From: Anaerolineales bacterium
GTDB taxonomy: Bacteria; Chloroflexota; Anaerolineae; Anaerolineales; UBA11858
Assembly: GCA_024763275.1 (NCBI GenBank)
Contig: JANTFT010000026.1
Location: forward strand, 1-34,528
Reading direction: 5' to 3'
DNA length: 34,528 nucleotides
Part shown: one piece after another, positions 15,383 to 22,692 of the stretch
How positions within the stretch are numbered: position 1 is the stretch's first letter
How the letters are laid out: each line of letters begins with the position of its first letter
Notes under the pieces: model-generated
What the model was told of the DNA's origin: nothing
Database searches by the model: none
The model's input: only the letters and a program-made list of their open reading frames with translations
Position numbers and translations under genes: made by a program

Positions 15383-16891
15383 ATGGACGTTTCCCGCCGT
15401 GAATTCCTGAAAGTGGTCGGTATCCTGGCCGCGGGAGTCGGGGCTGCCGCAGGCTGTGCGCCTCTGGCAAGCTACCTCCCGGGTGAACATCCCGTTTTTC
15501 CGGATCCCTCCCAGCTCTCCTCAACGGATTGGCTGGCGTTGAATCGGATCAGCTTTGGTCCCCGGAGCTCCGAGCTGCAGCGCCTGTCCAGGATCGGCCT
15601 GGGTGCCTATCTGGAAGAACAGCTCAGCCCGGAGTCGATAGATGACAGGCGTACCGACCTGCTGCTGAGTCGTTTTGAGGTGCTGGAAATGGACGCCGGC
15701 CAGCTCAGGGATCGGGGAGACAAGCTCTTTGACAACTACGATCCCGCTCTGGTGCTGAATGATTTTCGGCAGGCCACCACCCTGCGGCAGGTATACAGCC
15801 AGCGGCAGTTGTTTGAGGTCATGGTGGAATTCTGGACCAATCACTTCAACATCTCCATCCAGAAAGGAGACTGCTGGTTCCTCAAAGTCGTTGATGATCG
15901 GGAGGTGATCCGCTCTCATGCCCTGGGTAACTTCCGGTCTCTGTTGGGTGCGTCAGCCCATTCCCCGGCCATGCTGGTTTATCTGGACAACCAGGAAAAC
16001 CACCGCGACGCACCCAACGAAAACTACGCCCGGGAGCTGTTAGAGCTGCACACCCTGGGGGTGGACGGGGGCTACAGCCAGAAGGATGTCATGGCCCTGG
16101 CCCGCTGCCTGACCGGCTGGAGGGTGAAAGAACATTTCTGGCGCGGGGAGCTGAAATTCGATCCTGACGATCATGCTCCAGGCACCAAGCAGGTACTGGG
16201 TACATCCATCCTGCCCTCCGGGCGGGATGAGGTCGAACGCGTTCTGGATCTGCTGGCATCCCATCCAGCCACAGCCAGACACATCGCCACCAAATTAGCT
16301 CGCCTGTTCCTGGCTGATCAACCGCCAGCCTCGATTATTGAAAAAGCCAGCCGGGCCTTCCTGGACAGTGGAGGTGAGATCCAGACTGTTCTGCGGGTCA
16401 TTCTGCTGGACGGACTGCCGCTGATCCAGGAACAGGGTTCCCCTCTCAAATACAAACGGCCGGTCAACTACCTGGTATCAGCCCTGCGGATGACCGGGTC
16501 GGACACGAACGGCGGCCCTGCCACCCAGCGCTACTTAAATGAGATGGGGCAGCCCCTTTATGACTGGCCCACACCTGATGGCTACCCTGACAGAGCGACT
16601 GCCTGGCAGGGCAATCTGCTACCCCGCTGGCGCTTCGCCCTCAAGCTGGTTCAGAACAGCATCCCGGGCACCAAATTCAACCTCGCGTACTTCCTGGAAG
16701 GCGCCCAGAGTGATGATCCCGGGCATTTTATCGAGCGGGCTGCCCGCGGACTGCTGGGAAGGAGCCTGCCGCCCGCGGTGGAGAGGAATCTCCTGCGGAC
16801 GCTGCAGCCTACCCTTGTCCAAAACCCCCACCAGGCAGCCTTACTGGTCATCGCCGGCCTGCTGGCTTCACCAGCCTTTCAATGGCGCTGA
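15383..16891 (+). CDS. DUF1800 family exported protein
   Basis: A 502-residue DUF1800 protein. The N-terminus combines a twin-arginine motif (SRREFLK at 4-10) with a lipobox-like GAAAGC (Cys25), suggesting Tat export and lipidation. Family hallmarks follow: ALNRISFGPRSSELQRL near 51, EFWTNHFNISIQKGDCWF near 152, NENYARELLELHTLGVDGGY near 211, and DVMALARCLTGW soon after. The family is widespread in environmental bacteria, usually paired with DUF1501, and its biochemical function is not established. Here its DUF1501 partner lies two genes downstream instead of adjacent. It sits 3 bp after a membrane protein gene. Confidence 0.9.
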   Translation: MDVSRREFLKVVGILAAGVGAAAGCAPLASYLPGEHPVFPDPSQLSSTDWLALNRISFGPRSSELQRLSRIGLGAYLEEQLSPESIDDRRTDLLLSRFEVLEMDAGQLRDRGDKLFDNYDPALVLNDFRQATTLRQVYSQRQLFEVMVEFWTNHFNISIQKGDCWFLKVVDDREVIRSHALGNFRSLLGASAHSPAMLVYLDNQENHRDAPNENYARELLELHTLGVDGGYSQKDVMALARCLTGWRVKEHFWRGELKFDPDDHAPGTKQVLGTSILPSGRDEVERVLDLLASHPATARHIATKLARLFLADQPPASIIEKASRAFLDSGGEIQTVLRVILLDGLPLIQEQGSPLKYKRPVNYLVSALRMTGSDTNGGPATQRYLNEMGQPLYDWPTPDGYPDRATAWQGNLLPRWRFALKLVQNSIPGTKFNLAYFLEGAQSDDPGHFIERAARGLLGRSLPPAVERNLLRTLQPTLVQNPHQAALLVIAGLLASPAFQWR

Positions 16892-16915
16892 AATTAAAAT
16901 AGTAAAGGAATCCCT

Positions 16916-17953
16916 ATGAGTACTGTGAAATCCCTCCCTCGAAAACATCAATGGCTGTTCTGGATCATCCTGGCAGCCTTATCTACCTTTTTTGCTGAGG
17001 TTTTTTCCGGTTCGGACATGTTCCCCTACTTCTCCGCCTGGGGGCTGCTGGTAGTTGTTCCACTTTACGGCCTGCACATCCTGCTGCTGGGAAGCCTGGT
17101 TTTCCGGGCGGATAAACCCCGTTTTGCCAGCCTGGTATTCGCCGGGATGATCTTCGGTCTTTATGAAGCCTACCTGACCAAAGTTCTCTGGGCACCGCCC
17201 TGGGGAGATTCGCTGATCATCGCCGGGATAGCTCCTATAGAGACCCTGGTGCTGGTTTTCTGGTGGCATGCCTGGTTTTCCTTCATCATCCCCCTGCTGG
17301 TGGCAGAAAAGCTGCTCACCGACTCCACCAGCCTGGGGAAAAGTCTGCCAGGCAAGTTTGGGAATTTCCTTAACAGCTGGACAGGCCTGGCGGTCGTGGT
17401 GGTCTTCGGCGGGGTTTTCCAAAGCATTAACTCCCCTTCCCCGGGGCAGTCCCTGCTTTCCGGGCTTTCCACCACCGCGGTGCTGACCGGCCTGGTCCTG
17501 CTCTGGAAGCGGCTCACCCGTGATCAGACCTACAGCATGCGGGAGCTGCTGCCGGATAGAGAGCAATTCCGCTGGCTGCTCATTCCCACTGCCATCATGT
17601 ACCTGGCAATGGGTATCCTGATCCGCCCGGAAGCCTACCCGGGGCTGAGCGGCCATTTGATTATCTGGATCCTTTACGGGGTGGCAGGATATTTGCTCTC
17701 TCGCAGCTTGAAAAACCCAGCCCCGGAGATGGAAGAACGCCAGCTTGAAAGCTGGAGCGAAAAAAGATGGCTAGCCCTGGCGGGTATTTTCCCCCTGGCA
17801 ACCACCGCCAGTGAGCTGCTTCTGCCGGGCATCATTGAACCTCTAATCCTGGTTTTCTGGTTCGGCGGCATTGCCTTTGGAGTGGTGATGTTCTGGAAAG
17901 CCCTGGTGATGACATTTCCTAAAAAGGGGCGTGTCCGCCATGCAGAAGCATAA
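16916..17953 (+). CDS. polytopic membrane protein, distant paralogue of 20392-21411
   Basis: A 345-residue membrane protein with about eight or nine hydrophobic helices. Motifs are LVFAGMIFGLYEAYLTKVLW near 75-94 and VFWWHAWFSFIIPLLVAEKL near 114-133. The protein at 20392-21411 has matching motifs in the same order (LVGGLFGFLVEGVLTPVIY; VGWHGLLSFVFGWYLLHKWL), so the two are probably distant paralogues from one operon. Conserved Glu in the FG-x3-E motif and His in the WH motif could be functional residues. I do not recognise a named family, and no transporter signature is evident. It follows DUF1800 and overlaps the next gene by 14 bp. Confidence 0.72.
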   Translation: MSTVKSLPRKHQWLFWIILAALSTFFAEVFSGSDMFPYFSAWGLLVVVPLYGLHILLLGSLVFRADKPRFASLVFAGMIFGLYEAYLTKVLWAPPWGDSLIIAGIAPIETLVLVFWWHAWFSFIIPLLVAEKLLTDSTSLGKSLPGKFGNFLNSWTGLAVVVVFGGVFQSINSPSPGQSLLSGLSTTAVLTGLVLLWKRLTRDQTYSMRELLPDREQFRWLLIPTAIMYLAMGILIRPEAYPGLSGHLIIWILYGVAGYLLSRSLKNPAPEMEERQLESWSEKRWLALAGIFPLATTASELLLPGIIEPLILVFWFGGIAFGVVMFWKALVMTFPKKGRVRHAEA

Positions 17954-19058
17954 CTCTTTGATCCCTGCCCTGGCCCTGCTGGTCCTGGCAGGGATTGCCT
18001 GCGCTGGAACCGGAGGTCTGGAGCCCTCTCCGGACCCGGCGACCAGGATAACGATCCCACCCCCGGATGATGTGCGGTCAAGGGGGGAACGGATCCTGGA
18101 GCTGGACATCAACACTCCTGAGGAAGGGGATTACGATCAGGTAATTGAGCTCGCCAAGGAGTTGGGGGTTACCTCAGTCCCGCTGTCTGTCTACTGGGAT
18201 GAAATAGAGACCAGACCGGGGGTCTACAACCCGGATCCAAATTGGCTGGCGATCGCCGACCTGTATTATCCAGTTCAGGGCTTCTCCGTCTCGCTGGTCA
18301 TCTCAGTGCTAGACACCACAGAGACCCGGCTGCCGGAGGATCTGGAAGGGAAACCCTTCTCTGACCCGGAGCTGCTGACCCGCTTTGAGGGACTGCTGGA
18401 CTATATCAAGTCACAGCTGGGCAATGTAGAGCTGATCTCCCTGGCAATTGGCAATGAGATCGACGGGGTGCTGGGGAACGATCAGCAAGCCTGGGAGGAT
18501 TTCCGGGATTTTTACGATTCCGCCTCCGCCTATTCCCATGAGTTATGGCCCGGGCTGCCAGTCAGCACCAAAGTTACCTTTGAGGGCCTGTCAGGGGCCG
18601 GTGCTGCAGAAGTAAAAGCCATCTACCAGAAATCAGATGTGGTGATGGTCACCTACTACCCCTTACAAAGCGACTTCAGCGTCAAGGATCCCGCGGTGGT
18701 TCTGAAGGATTTCCAGACGCTGGCGGAGATGTTCCCGGATCAGGAGATCCACCTGGCTGAGATCGGTTATCCAACCAGCGCTGAAAACGGTTCCAGTCCG
18801 GAGAAGCAGGCCCAATTCATCCACTACCTGTTCCAGGCCTGGGATGAACATGAAGACCAGATCACAGTCCTGTCCTATTCCTGGCTGTCAGATCTTCCCC
18901 CAGAAGCTGTCCGGGATTACGAATCCTATTACGGACTGTCCGCTTCCGGGTTCGGGGAATTCTTGCGCACGCTCGGCTTGAGGACCTACCCGGGAAGCGG
19001 CGAGGATAAAGCTGGCTACGCTGCCTTCCTGGCGGAGACCAGAGCCCGCGGCTGGTAA
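17940..19058 (+). CDS. glycoside-hydrolase-like TIM-barrel lipoprotein
   Basis: A 372-residue secreted lipoprotein (lipobox LAGIAC, Cys21) with a clan GH-A-like barrel. Evidence is the order of strands and catalytic-type glutamates: SVPLSVYWDEIETRPGVYNP near 80-100 (sheet and barrel entry as in GH5/GH53), LISLAIGNEIDGVLG near 160-175 with an NE acid/base motif, VVMVTYYPLQ near 232, and IHLAEIGYPTS near 270 with the presumed nucleophile. It probably acts on beta-linked polysaccharide outside the cell, but the exact family is not certain. ATG 17940 is favoured over GTG 17931 because AAGGGG lies at a proper distance. It overlaps the upstream membrane protein by 14 bp, so it belongs to the same operon. 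Confidence 0.72.
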   Translation: MQKHNSLIPALALLVLAGIACAGTGGLEPSPDPATRITIPPPDDVRSRGERILELDINTPEEGDYDQVIELAKELGVTSVPLSVYWDEIETRPGVYNPDPNWLAIADLYYPVQGFSVSLVISVLDTTETRLPEDLEGKPFSDPELLTRFEGLLDYIKSQLGNVELISLAIGNEIDGVLGNDQQAWEDFRDFYDSASAYSHELWPGLPVSTKVTFEGLSGAGAAEVKAIYQKSDVVMVTYYPLQSDFSVKDPAVVLKDFQTLAEMFPDQEIHLAEIGYPTSAENGSSPEKQAQFIHYLFQAWDEHEDQITVLSYSWLSDLPPEAVRDYESYYGLSASGFGEFLRTLGLRTYPGSGEDKAGYAAFLAETRARGW

Positions 19059-19074
19059 GGGCAAAGGAAAAGAA

Positions 19075-20316
19075 ATGATGATTGACCAGAGGTTCCCTGA
19101 CCCTACCCCTACAAGGGTCTTCCTGCCCCGCCAATATACTTTCCCTGGAAGGCTTTCATTCGCCCCACCTCAGAGCGCTCCCCGGGGAGACACTCTGGTA
19201 GTGGTATTCCTGCGCGGAGCAGCTGACGGACTGCACATGGTCATACCCCATGGCGAGGACGCCTACCACCGCCTGCGCCCCAGCCTGGGGCTGCCGCGGC
19301 CGGATGATCCCCGCTCCCCTTCTGACCGACGGGTGATCGATCTGGACGGTTTTTTTGGCCTGCACCCGGCCCTGCGGCCGCTGCTGCCGGCCTGGGAACT
19401 GGGGAACCTGGCCTTTATCCAGGCCTGCGGCGCCCCGGATGAATCCCGCTCCCATTTCAAAGCCATGGAGCTGATGGAGCGCGGCACCGACCAGGAAAGT
19501 GGACCGACGAGCGGATGGATCGGGCGCCACCTGGCTTCTCTGGAGACCGGAAACCTCTCTCCCCTCCGGGCTCTCAGCCTGTCTGAGAGCGTCCCCCGCA
19601 GTCTTTACGGACCGGTCCCGGCAGCCGCCCTGCGTTCGATCGCTGACTATCACCTGGGAGATTCAGAAGCCGCCAGGGTTCTCTCAAGCGCCCTGTCCGC
19701 GCTCTACAGCGGAGGGGACAGCCTTTCCGTGCAGGGGCAGGAAACCCTGGCCATCCTGGAAACTCTCACAAAACTGGACCTCTCCAGCTATACTTCAAGT
19801 GGTTCTCCTTATCCGGAGAGCGATTTCGGTCGGGGGTTAAGCCAGATTGCCATGCTCATCAAAGCGGAAGTGGGATTGGAAACCGCTGCCATTGACCTGG
19901 GAGGCTGGGACACCCACTTCGCCCAGGGCCAGCTGGAGGGACAGATGCCCCGCTTGATGGAAGATCTGGCCCACGGCTTGGCGGCATTTCACAGCGACCT
20001 GGAAGGGCAGCTGGACAGGATCACCCTGGTAGCAATGACCGAATTCGGCCGGCGGGCATATGAGAACGCCAGCCTGGGAACCGACCACGGCCACGGGGGG
20101 CTGATGTTCGTCCTGGGAGGCTCCACGGCTGGAGGCCAGGTGATCGCCCATTGGCCGGGCCTGGAGAAGGAAAACCTGGTCGGTCCCGGCGATCTAGCCG
20201 TGACCATCGACTACCGTGATGTACTGAGTGAAATATTAGTAAAACGGCTGAACAACCCTGACCAGGTTCGCATCTTCCCGGATTACGAACCCAAACCGGT
20301 GGGAGCGATCAACTGA
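19075..20316 (+). CDS. DUF1501 family protein
   Basis: A 413-residue DUF1501 protein, related in fold to sulfatases/alkaline phosphatases. Diagnostic segments are TLVVVFLRGAADGLHMVIPH near 41-60, FGLHPALRPLL near 95, DESRSHFKAMELMERG near 123, DLGGWDTHFAQGQLEGQMPR near 278, and VAMTEFGRRAYENASLGTDH, then GHGGLMFVLGG, near 320-350. Members usually carry a Tat signal. None is evident here, since the N-terminus (MMIDQRFPDP...) is not hydrophobic. How it is exported, if at all, is unclear. It would be expected to act with the DUF1800 protein at 15383. AAAGGA precedes the ATG. It lies 16 bp after the glycoside-hydrolase-like gene. Confidence 0.88.
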   Translation: MMIDQRFPDPTPTRVFLPRQYTFPGRLSFAPPQSAPRGDTLVVVFLRGAADGLHMVIPHGEDAYHRLRPSLGLPRPDDPRSPSDRRVIDLDGFFGLHPALRPLLPAWELGNLAFIQACGAPDESRSHFKAMELMERGTDQESGPTSGWIGRHLASLETGNLSPLRALSLSESVPRSLYGPVPAAALRSIADYHLGDSEAARVLSSALSALYSGGDSLSVQGQETLAILETLTKLDLSSYTSSGSPYPESDFGRGLSQIAMLIKAEVGLETAAIDLGGWDTHFAQGQLEGQMPRLMEDLAHGLAAFHSDLEGQLDRITLVAMTEFGRRAYENASLGTDHGHGGLMFVLGGSTAGGQVIAHWPGLEKENLVGPGDLAVTIDYRDVLSEILVKRLNNPDQVRIFPDYEPKPVGAIN

Positions 20317-20391
20317 AGACTGGAAACCGATACCGATCACTGATCACTGATTATTGATCACAATTTGCTACTAACAATTCCCATAACAACC

Positions 20392-21411
20392 ATGGACAAA
20401 ATAAAACCAATCCTCTCCAGACTGCTCTTCGCCCTGATCTCATCCGCCGCGATGGTGGTCTTCTCAGAAAAGACCTTCTGGTATATCCAGGGGTATGCCA
20501 TTGTCGAGCTGGTGCTCTTTTACACAATCCCGGTGGCTGCCTGCTTGTGGACAATCGATTATTTCCGGGTTCAGCGCCTTTCCGGGATCGTGCTGGTAGG
20601 CGGGCTGTTTGGTTTTCTTGTAGAAGGGGTCCTGACGCCTGTTATCTATGAAGGCGGCCTCTTCGATCCGCTGATGCCGGCCTATTTTGTCGGTTGGCAC
20701 GGATTATTGAGCTTCGTGTTCGGCTGGTATCTGCTCCACAAATGGCTGATCGAGGGGAACCGGAAGCGCCTGGTCCAGGCCAGCACCCTGTTCGGGACAT
20801 TCTGGGGGATCTGGTCCCTGAACTACCGGCTGCCGGAAAGCGTCCAGGAATACACAGGCTATGTCCAGGCCGGGGAGTCCTGGCTGCCGGGAGCCTGGCC
20901 TGTGCCGGATTTTTTCCTTTTCACCCTGGCCTTCACCGCCCTGCTGATGATCTCCCACTGGCTGCTTGGAAAAGGGGCTTGGCAATCCAAGTTCTCACTC
21001 AGGGGATGGGAGCTCGGCATCCTGGTTCTGGCAATGGTTGTGATCTATCTTTCCCAGGCATTCCCTGTCGCACCGCTTGGTTTTCTGAAATTAGCAGGGC
21101 TTGCCGTCCTGGTATTCATCCCCCTGAACATCCAGAAAAGGCGCCAGGAAAATCCCTCCCTTCTCGAGAATCTGGATAGCAGACTCCGCTTTCCGGATAC
21201 TCTGCCCCTGCTGATCATTCCCCTGACAGCCAGTCTTGTATATGGACTGGCAGCTGTGATCCCTCCCCCGGAAGACCTACTGCGGCTGAGCTACTACTCT
21301 GTCTACGTCGGCCAAATGCTGGCCGGAGCCGGTTTCTTCATCTGGGCCTGGGTGGATAGTTTGAGAAATCAGCCAACAAGTGTTGATCGCTCGCACAATC
21401 CAGTAATCTGA
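20392..21411 (+). CDS. polytopic membrane protein closing the exported-protein operon
   Basis: A 339-residue membrane protein with about nine hydrophobic helices and no soluble domain. It carries VGGLFGFLVEGVLTPVIYEG near 70-90 and VGWHGLLSFVFGWYLLHKWL near 103-122, matching the motifs of the protein at 16916-17953, including the FG-x3-E and WH sites. No strong Shine-Dalgarno precedes ATG 20392; an in-frame TTG at 20365 would add nine residues. The 75-bp gap to DUF1501 contains short CACTGATCA-type repeats but no clear terminator, so operon membership is probable. The function is unknown. Confidence 0.7.
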   Translation: MDKIKPILSRLLFALISSAAMVVFSEKTFWYIQGYAIVELVLFYTIPVAACLWTIDYFRVQRLSGIVLVGGLFGFLVEGVLTPVIYEGGLFDPLMPAYFVGWHGLLSFVFGWYLLHKWLIEGNRKRLVQASTLFGTFWGIWSLNYRLPESVQEYTGYVQAGESWLPGAWPVPDFFLFTLAFTALLMISHWLLGKGAWQSKFSLRGWELGILVLAMVVIYLSQAFPVAPLGFLKLAGLAVLVFIPLNIQKRRQENPSLLENLDSRLRFPDTLPLLIIPLTASLVYGLAAVIPPPEDLLRLSYYSVYVGQMLAGAGFFIWAWVDSLRNQPTSVDRSHNPVI

Positions 21412-21462
21412 ATCGGCCCGTGACTTGCTGAAGAAGAGCAACTTCATTCCCCAATATTCGTA

Positions 21463-21468
21463 TATAAT
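21463..21468 (+). promoter_or_regulatory. -10 element of yccF-like gene
   Basis: Perfect TATAAT 24 bp before the ATG at 21492, followed by a good ribosome-binding site. A matching -35 is not clear. Confidence 0.5.
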
Positions 21469-21491
21469 GTCAGGAAAACAGGAGTATCAGC

Positions 21492-21860
21492 ATGTCATTG
21501 ATTGGAAATATCCTCTGGTTGATCTTTGGCGGTTTAATAGCCGGGTTGGGCTACATTGTCGGTGGGATCCTGCTCTGCGTGACAATAGTGGGCATTCCTT
21601 TCGGAGTTCAGGCCATCAAGATCGGTGTCGCCACCTTTGCCCCGTTCGGCAAAGAAATCCACGAGCTTGACAACCCCAACAGCGTCGGCAGGGTGATCTT
21701 CAACATGATCTGGATCCTGCTCTTCGGCTGGGAAATAGCCTTTGCTCACCTGATTCATGGGATTCTACTGGCCATCACCATCATCGGTCTACCCTTCGCC
21801 AGGCAGCACTTCAAATTGATCCCCCTGGCCCTGCTGCCTTTCGGAAGGGATTTCCAGTAA
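21492..21860 (+). CDS. yccF: YccF-domain membrane protein
   Basis: A 122-residue inner-membrane protein made of two copies of the YccF (DUF307) domain. The repeat is visible as GGILLCVTIVGIPFGVQAIK followed by IGVATFAPFGKEI (about 22-55), and HGILLAITIIGLPFARQHFK followed by LIPLALLPFGRDF (about 88-121). Each repeat contains the (T/V)I(V/I)G(I/L)PF core diagnostic of the family. The molecular function is not established. AGGAG seven bases before the ATG supports the start. It is a single-gene unit ending in a bidirectional terminator shared with sdhB. Confidence 0.9.
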   Translation: MSLIGNILWLIFGGLIAGLGYIVGGILLCVTIVGIPFGVQAIKIGVATFAPFGKEIHELDNPNSVGRVIFNMIWILLFGWEIAFAHLIHGILLAITIIGLPFARQHFKLIPLALLPFGRDFQ

Positions 21861-21892
21861 TCAAACGGATCTAGAGAACGCTTCTCCTTGCG

Positions 21893-21914
21893 CCCCTCAG
21901 CTGCAGCTGAGGGG
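21893..21914. repeat. 22-bp perfect palindrome
   Basis: CCCCTCAGCTG is followed directly by its complement CAGCTGAGGGG. It lies between yccF and the shared terminator. It could form a GC-rich hairpin that adds to termination, or be a dispersed palindromic repeat. Confidence 0.5.
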
Positions 21915-21928
21915 TTAGCTTAAGTTAA

Positions 21929-21961
21929 AAAATGCGGGCACCCACTGGATGCCCGCATTTT
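21929..21961. terminator. bidirectional terminator between yccF and sdhB
   Basis: Stem AAAATGCGGGCA (21929-21940), 9-nt loop, TGCCCGCATTTT (21950-21961), with T-runs on both strands. It ends both the plus-strand yccF and the minus-strand sdhCDAB transcripts. Confidence 0.9.
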
Positions 21962-21976
21962 TTATCCTCTATTACC

Positions 21977-22681
21977 TCAGTCCAGACTGCCTTTGGCGAT
22001 CGCTTTCTTGACCTCTGAGATCGCCTGGGTGACCTGGATATCGCGGGGGCAGGCGTCGGTGCAGTTGAAGATGGTATGGCAGCGGTAAACGCCGAACTGC
22101 TCGTTGAGAATTTCCAACCGCTCGGCCGCGGCCTGGTCCCGGCTGTCAAATATGAACCGGTGGGCGTTAACGATGGCTGAGGGACCCACATATTCCCCAT
22201 TCGCCCAGAAAGAAGGACAGCTGGTGGTACAGGCAGCACAGAGGATGCACTTGGTGGTGTCATCATAGCGCTCCCGTTCTTCTGGACTCTGCAGGCGCTC
22301 CTTTTTAGGAGGGGGATCGTTGTTGACGAAATAGGGCATCACCGAGCGGTAGTGCTCAAAAAAGGGCTCCATGTCGACTACCAGATCTTTTTCAATCGGG
22401 AGACCCAGAATTGGCTCAATCACTATCTGGCGGGATTTCAGGTCATGGACCAGCACCTTGCAAGCCAGGCGGTTGACACCATTGATACGGACGGCATCCG
22501 AACCACATACCCCATGAGCGCAAGAGCGCCGGAACGCCAGGGTACCATCCTGATTCCCTTTGACCCGCTCCAGCAGATCCAGCACCCGGTCAGTTGGCTC
22601 AGCGTCCAGGGTAAAAGTATCATAGTGTTTCTTCCGGCCGTCTTCCGGGTTGTAGCGAAAGATCTTCAGCGTTACCTGCAT
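21977..22681 (-). CDS. sdhB: succinate dehydrogenase iron-sulfur subunit
   Basis: A 234-residue Fe-S subunit carrying electrons from SdhA flavin to membrane quinone. The [2Fe-2S] ligands are C54, C59, D62 and C74 (SCAHGVCGSDAVRINGVNRL AC); Asp in the third place is also found in E. coli SdhB. The ferredoxin-like C-terminal half has CILCAACTTSCP for [4Fe-4S] and YRCHTIFNCTDACP for the remaining [3Fe-4S]/[4Fe-4S] ligands. AGGAGGG six bases before the ATG supports the start. It is last of sdhCDAB, 11 bp after sdhA. Confidence 0.95.
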   Translation of the reverse strand: MQVTLKIFRYNPEDGRKKHYDTFTLDAEPTDRVLDLLERVKGNQDGTLAFRRSCAHGVCGSDAVRINGVNRLACKVLVHDLKSRQIVIEPILGLPIEKDLVVDMEPFFEHYRSVMPYFVNNDPPPKKERLQSPEERERYDDTTKCILCAACTTSCPSFWANGEYVGPSAIVNAHRFIFDSRDQAAAERLEILNEQFGVYRCHTIFNCTDACPRDIQVTQAISEVKKAIAKGSLD

Positions 22682-22692
22682 GGTTATCCCTC

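Noticed and set aside
20317-20391. Short CACTGATCA-type repeats as a regulatory array
   Set aside because: Only two or three imperfect short copies in an AT-rich gap; this can arise by chance.
21977-22681. Missing cysteine (Asp62) in the SdhB [2Fe-2S] site as a defect
   Set aside because: The same C-C-D-C ligand set is known in E. coli SdhB, so it is a normal variant.
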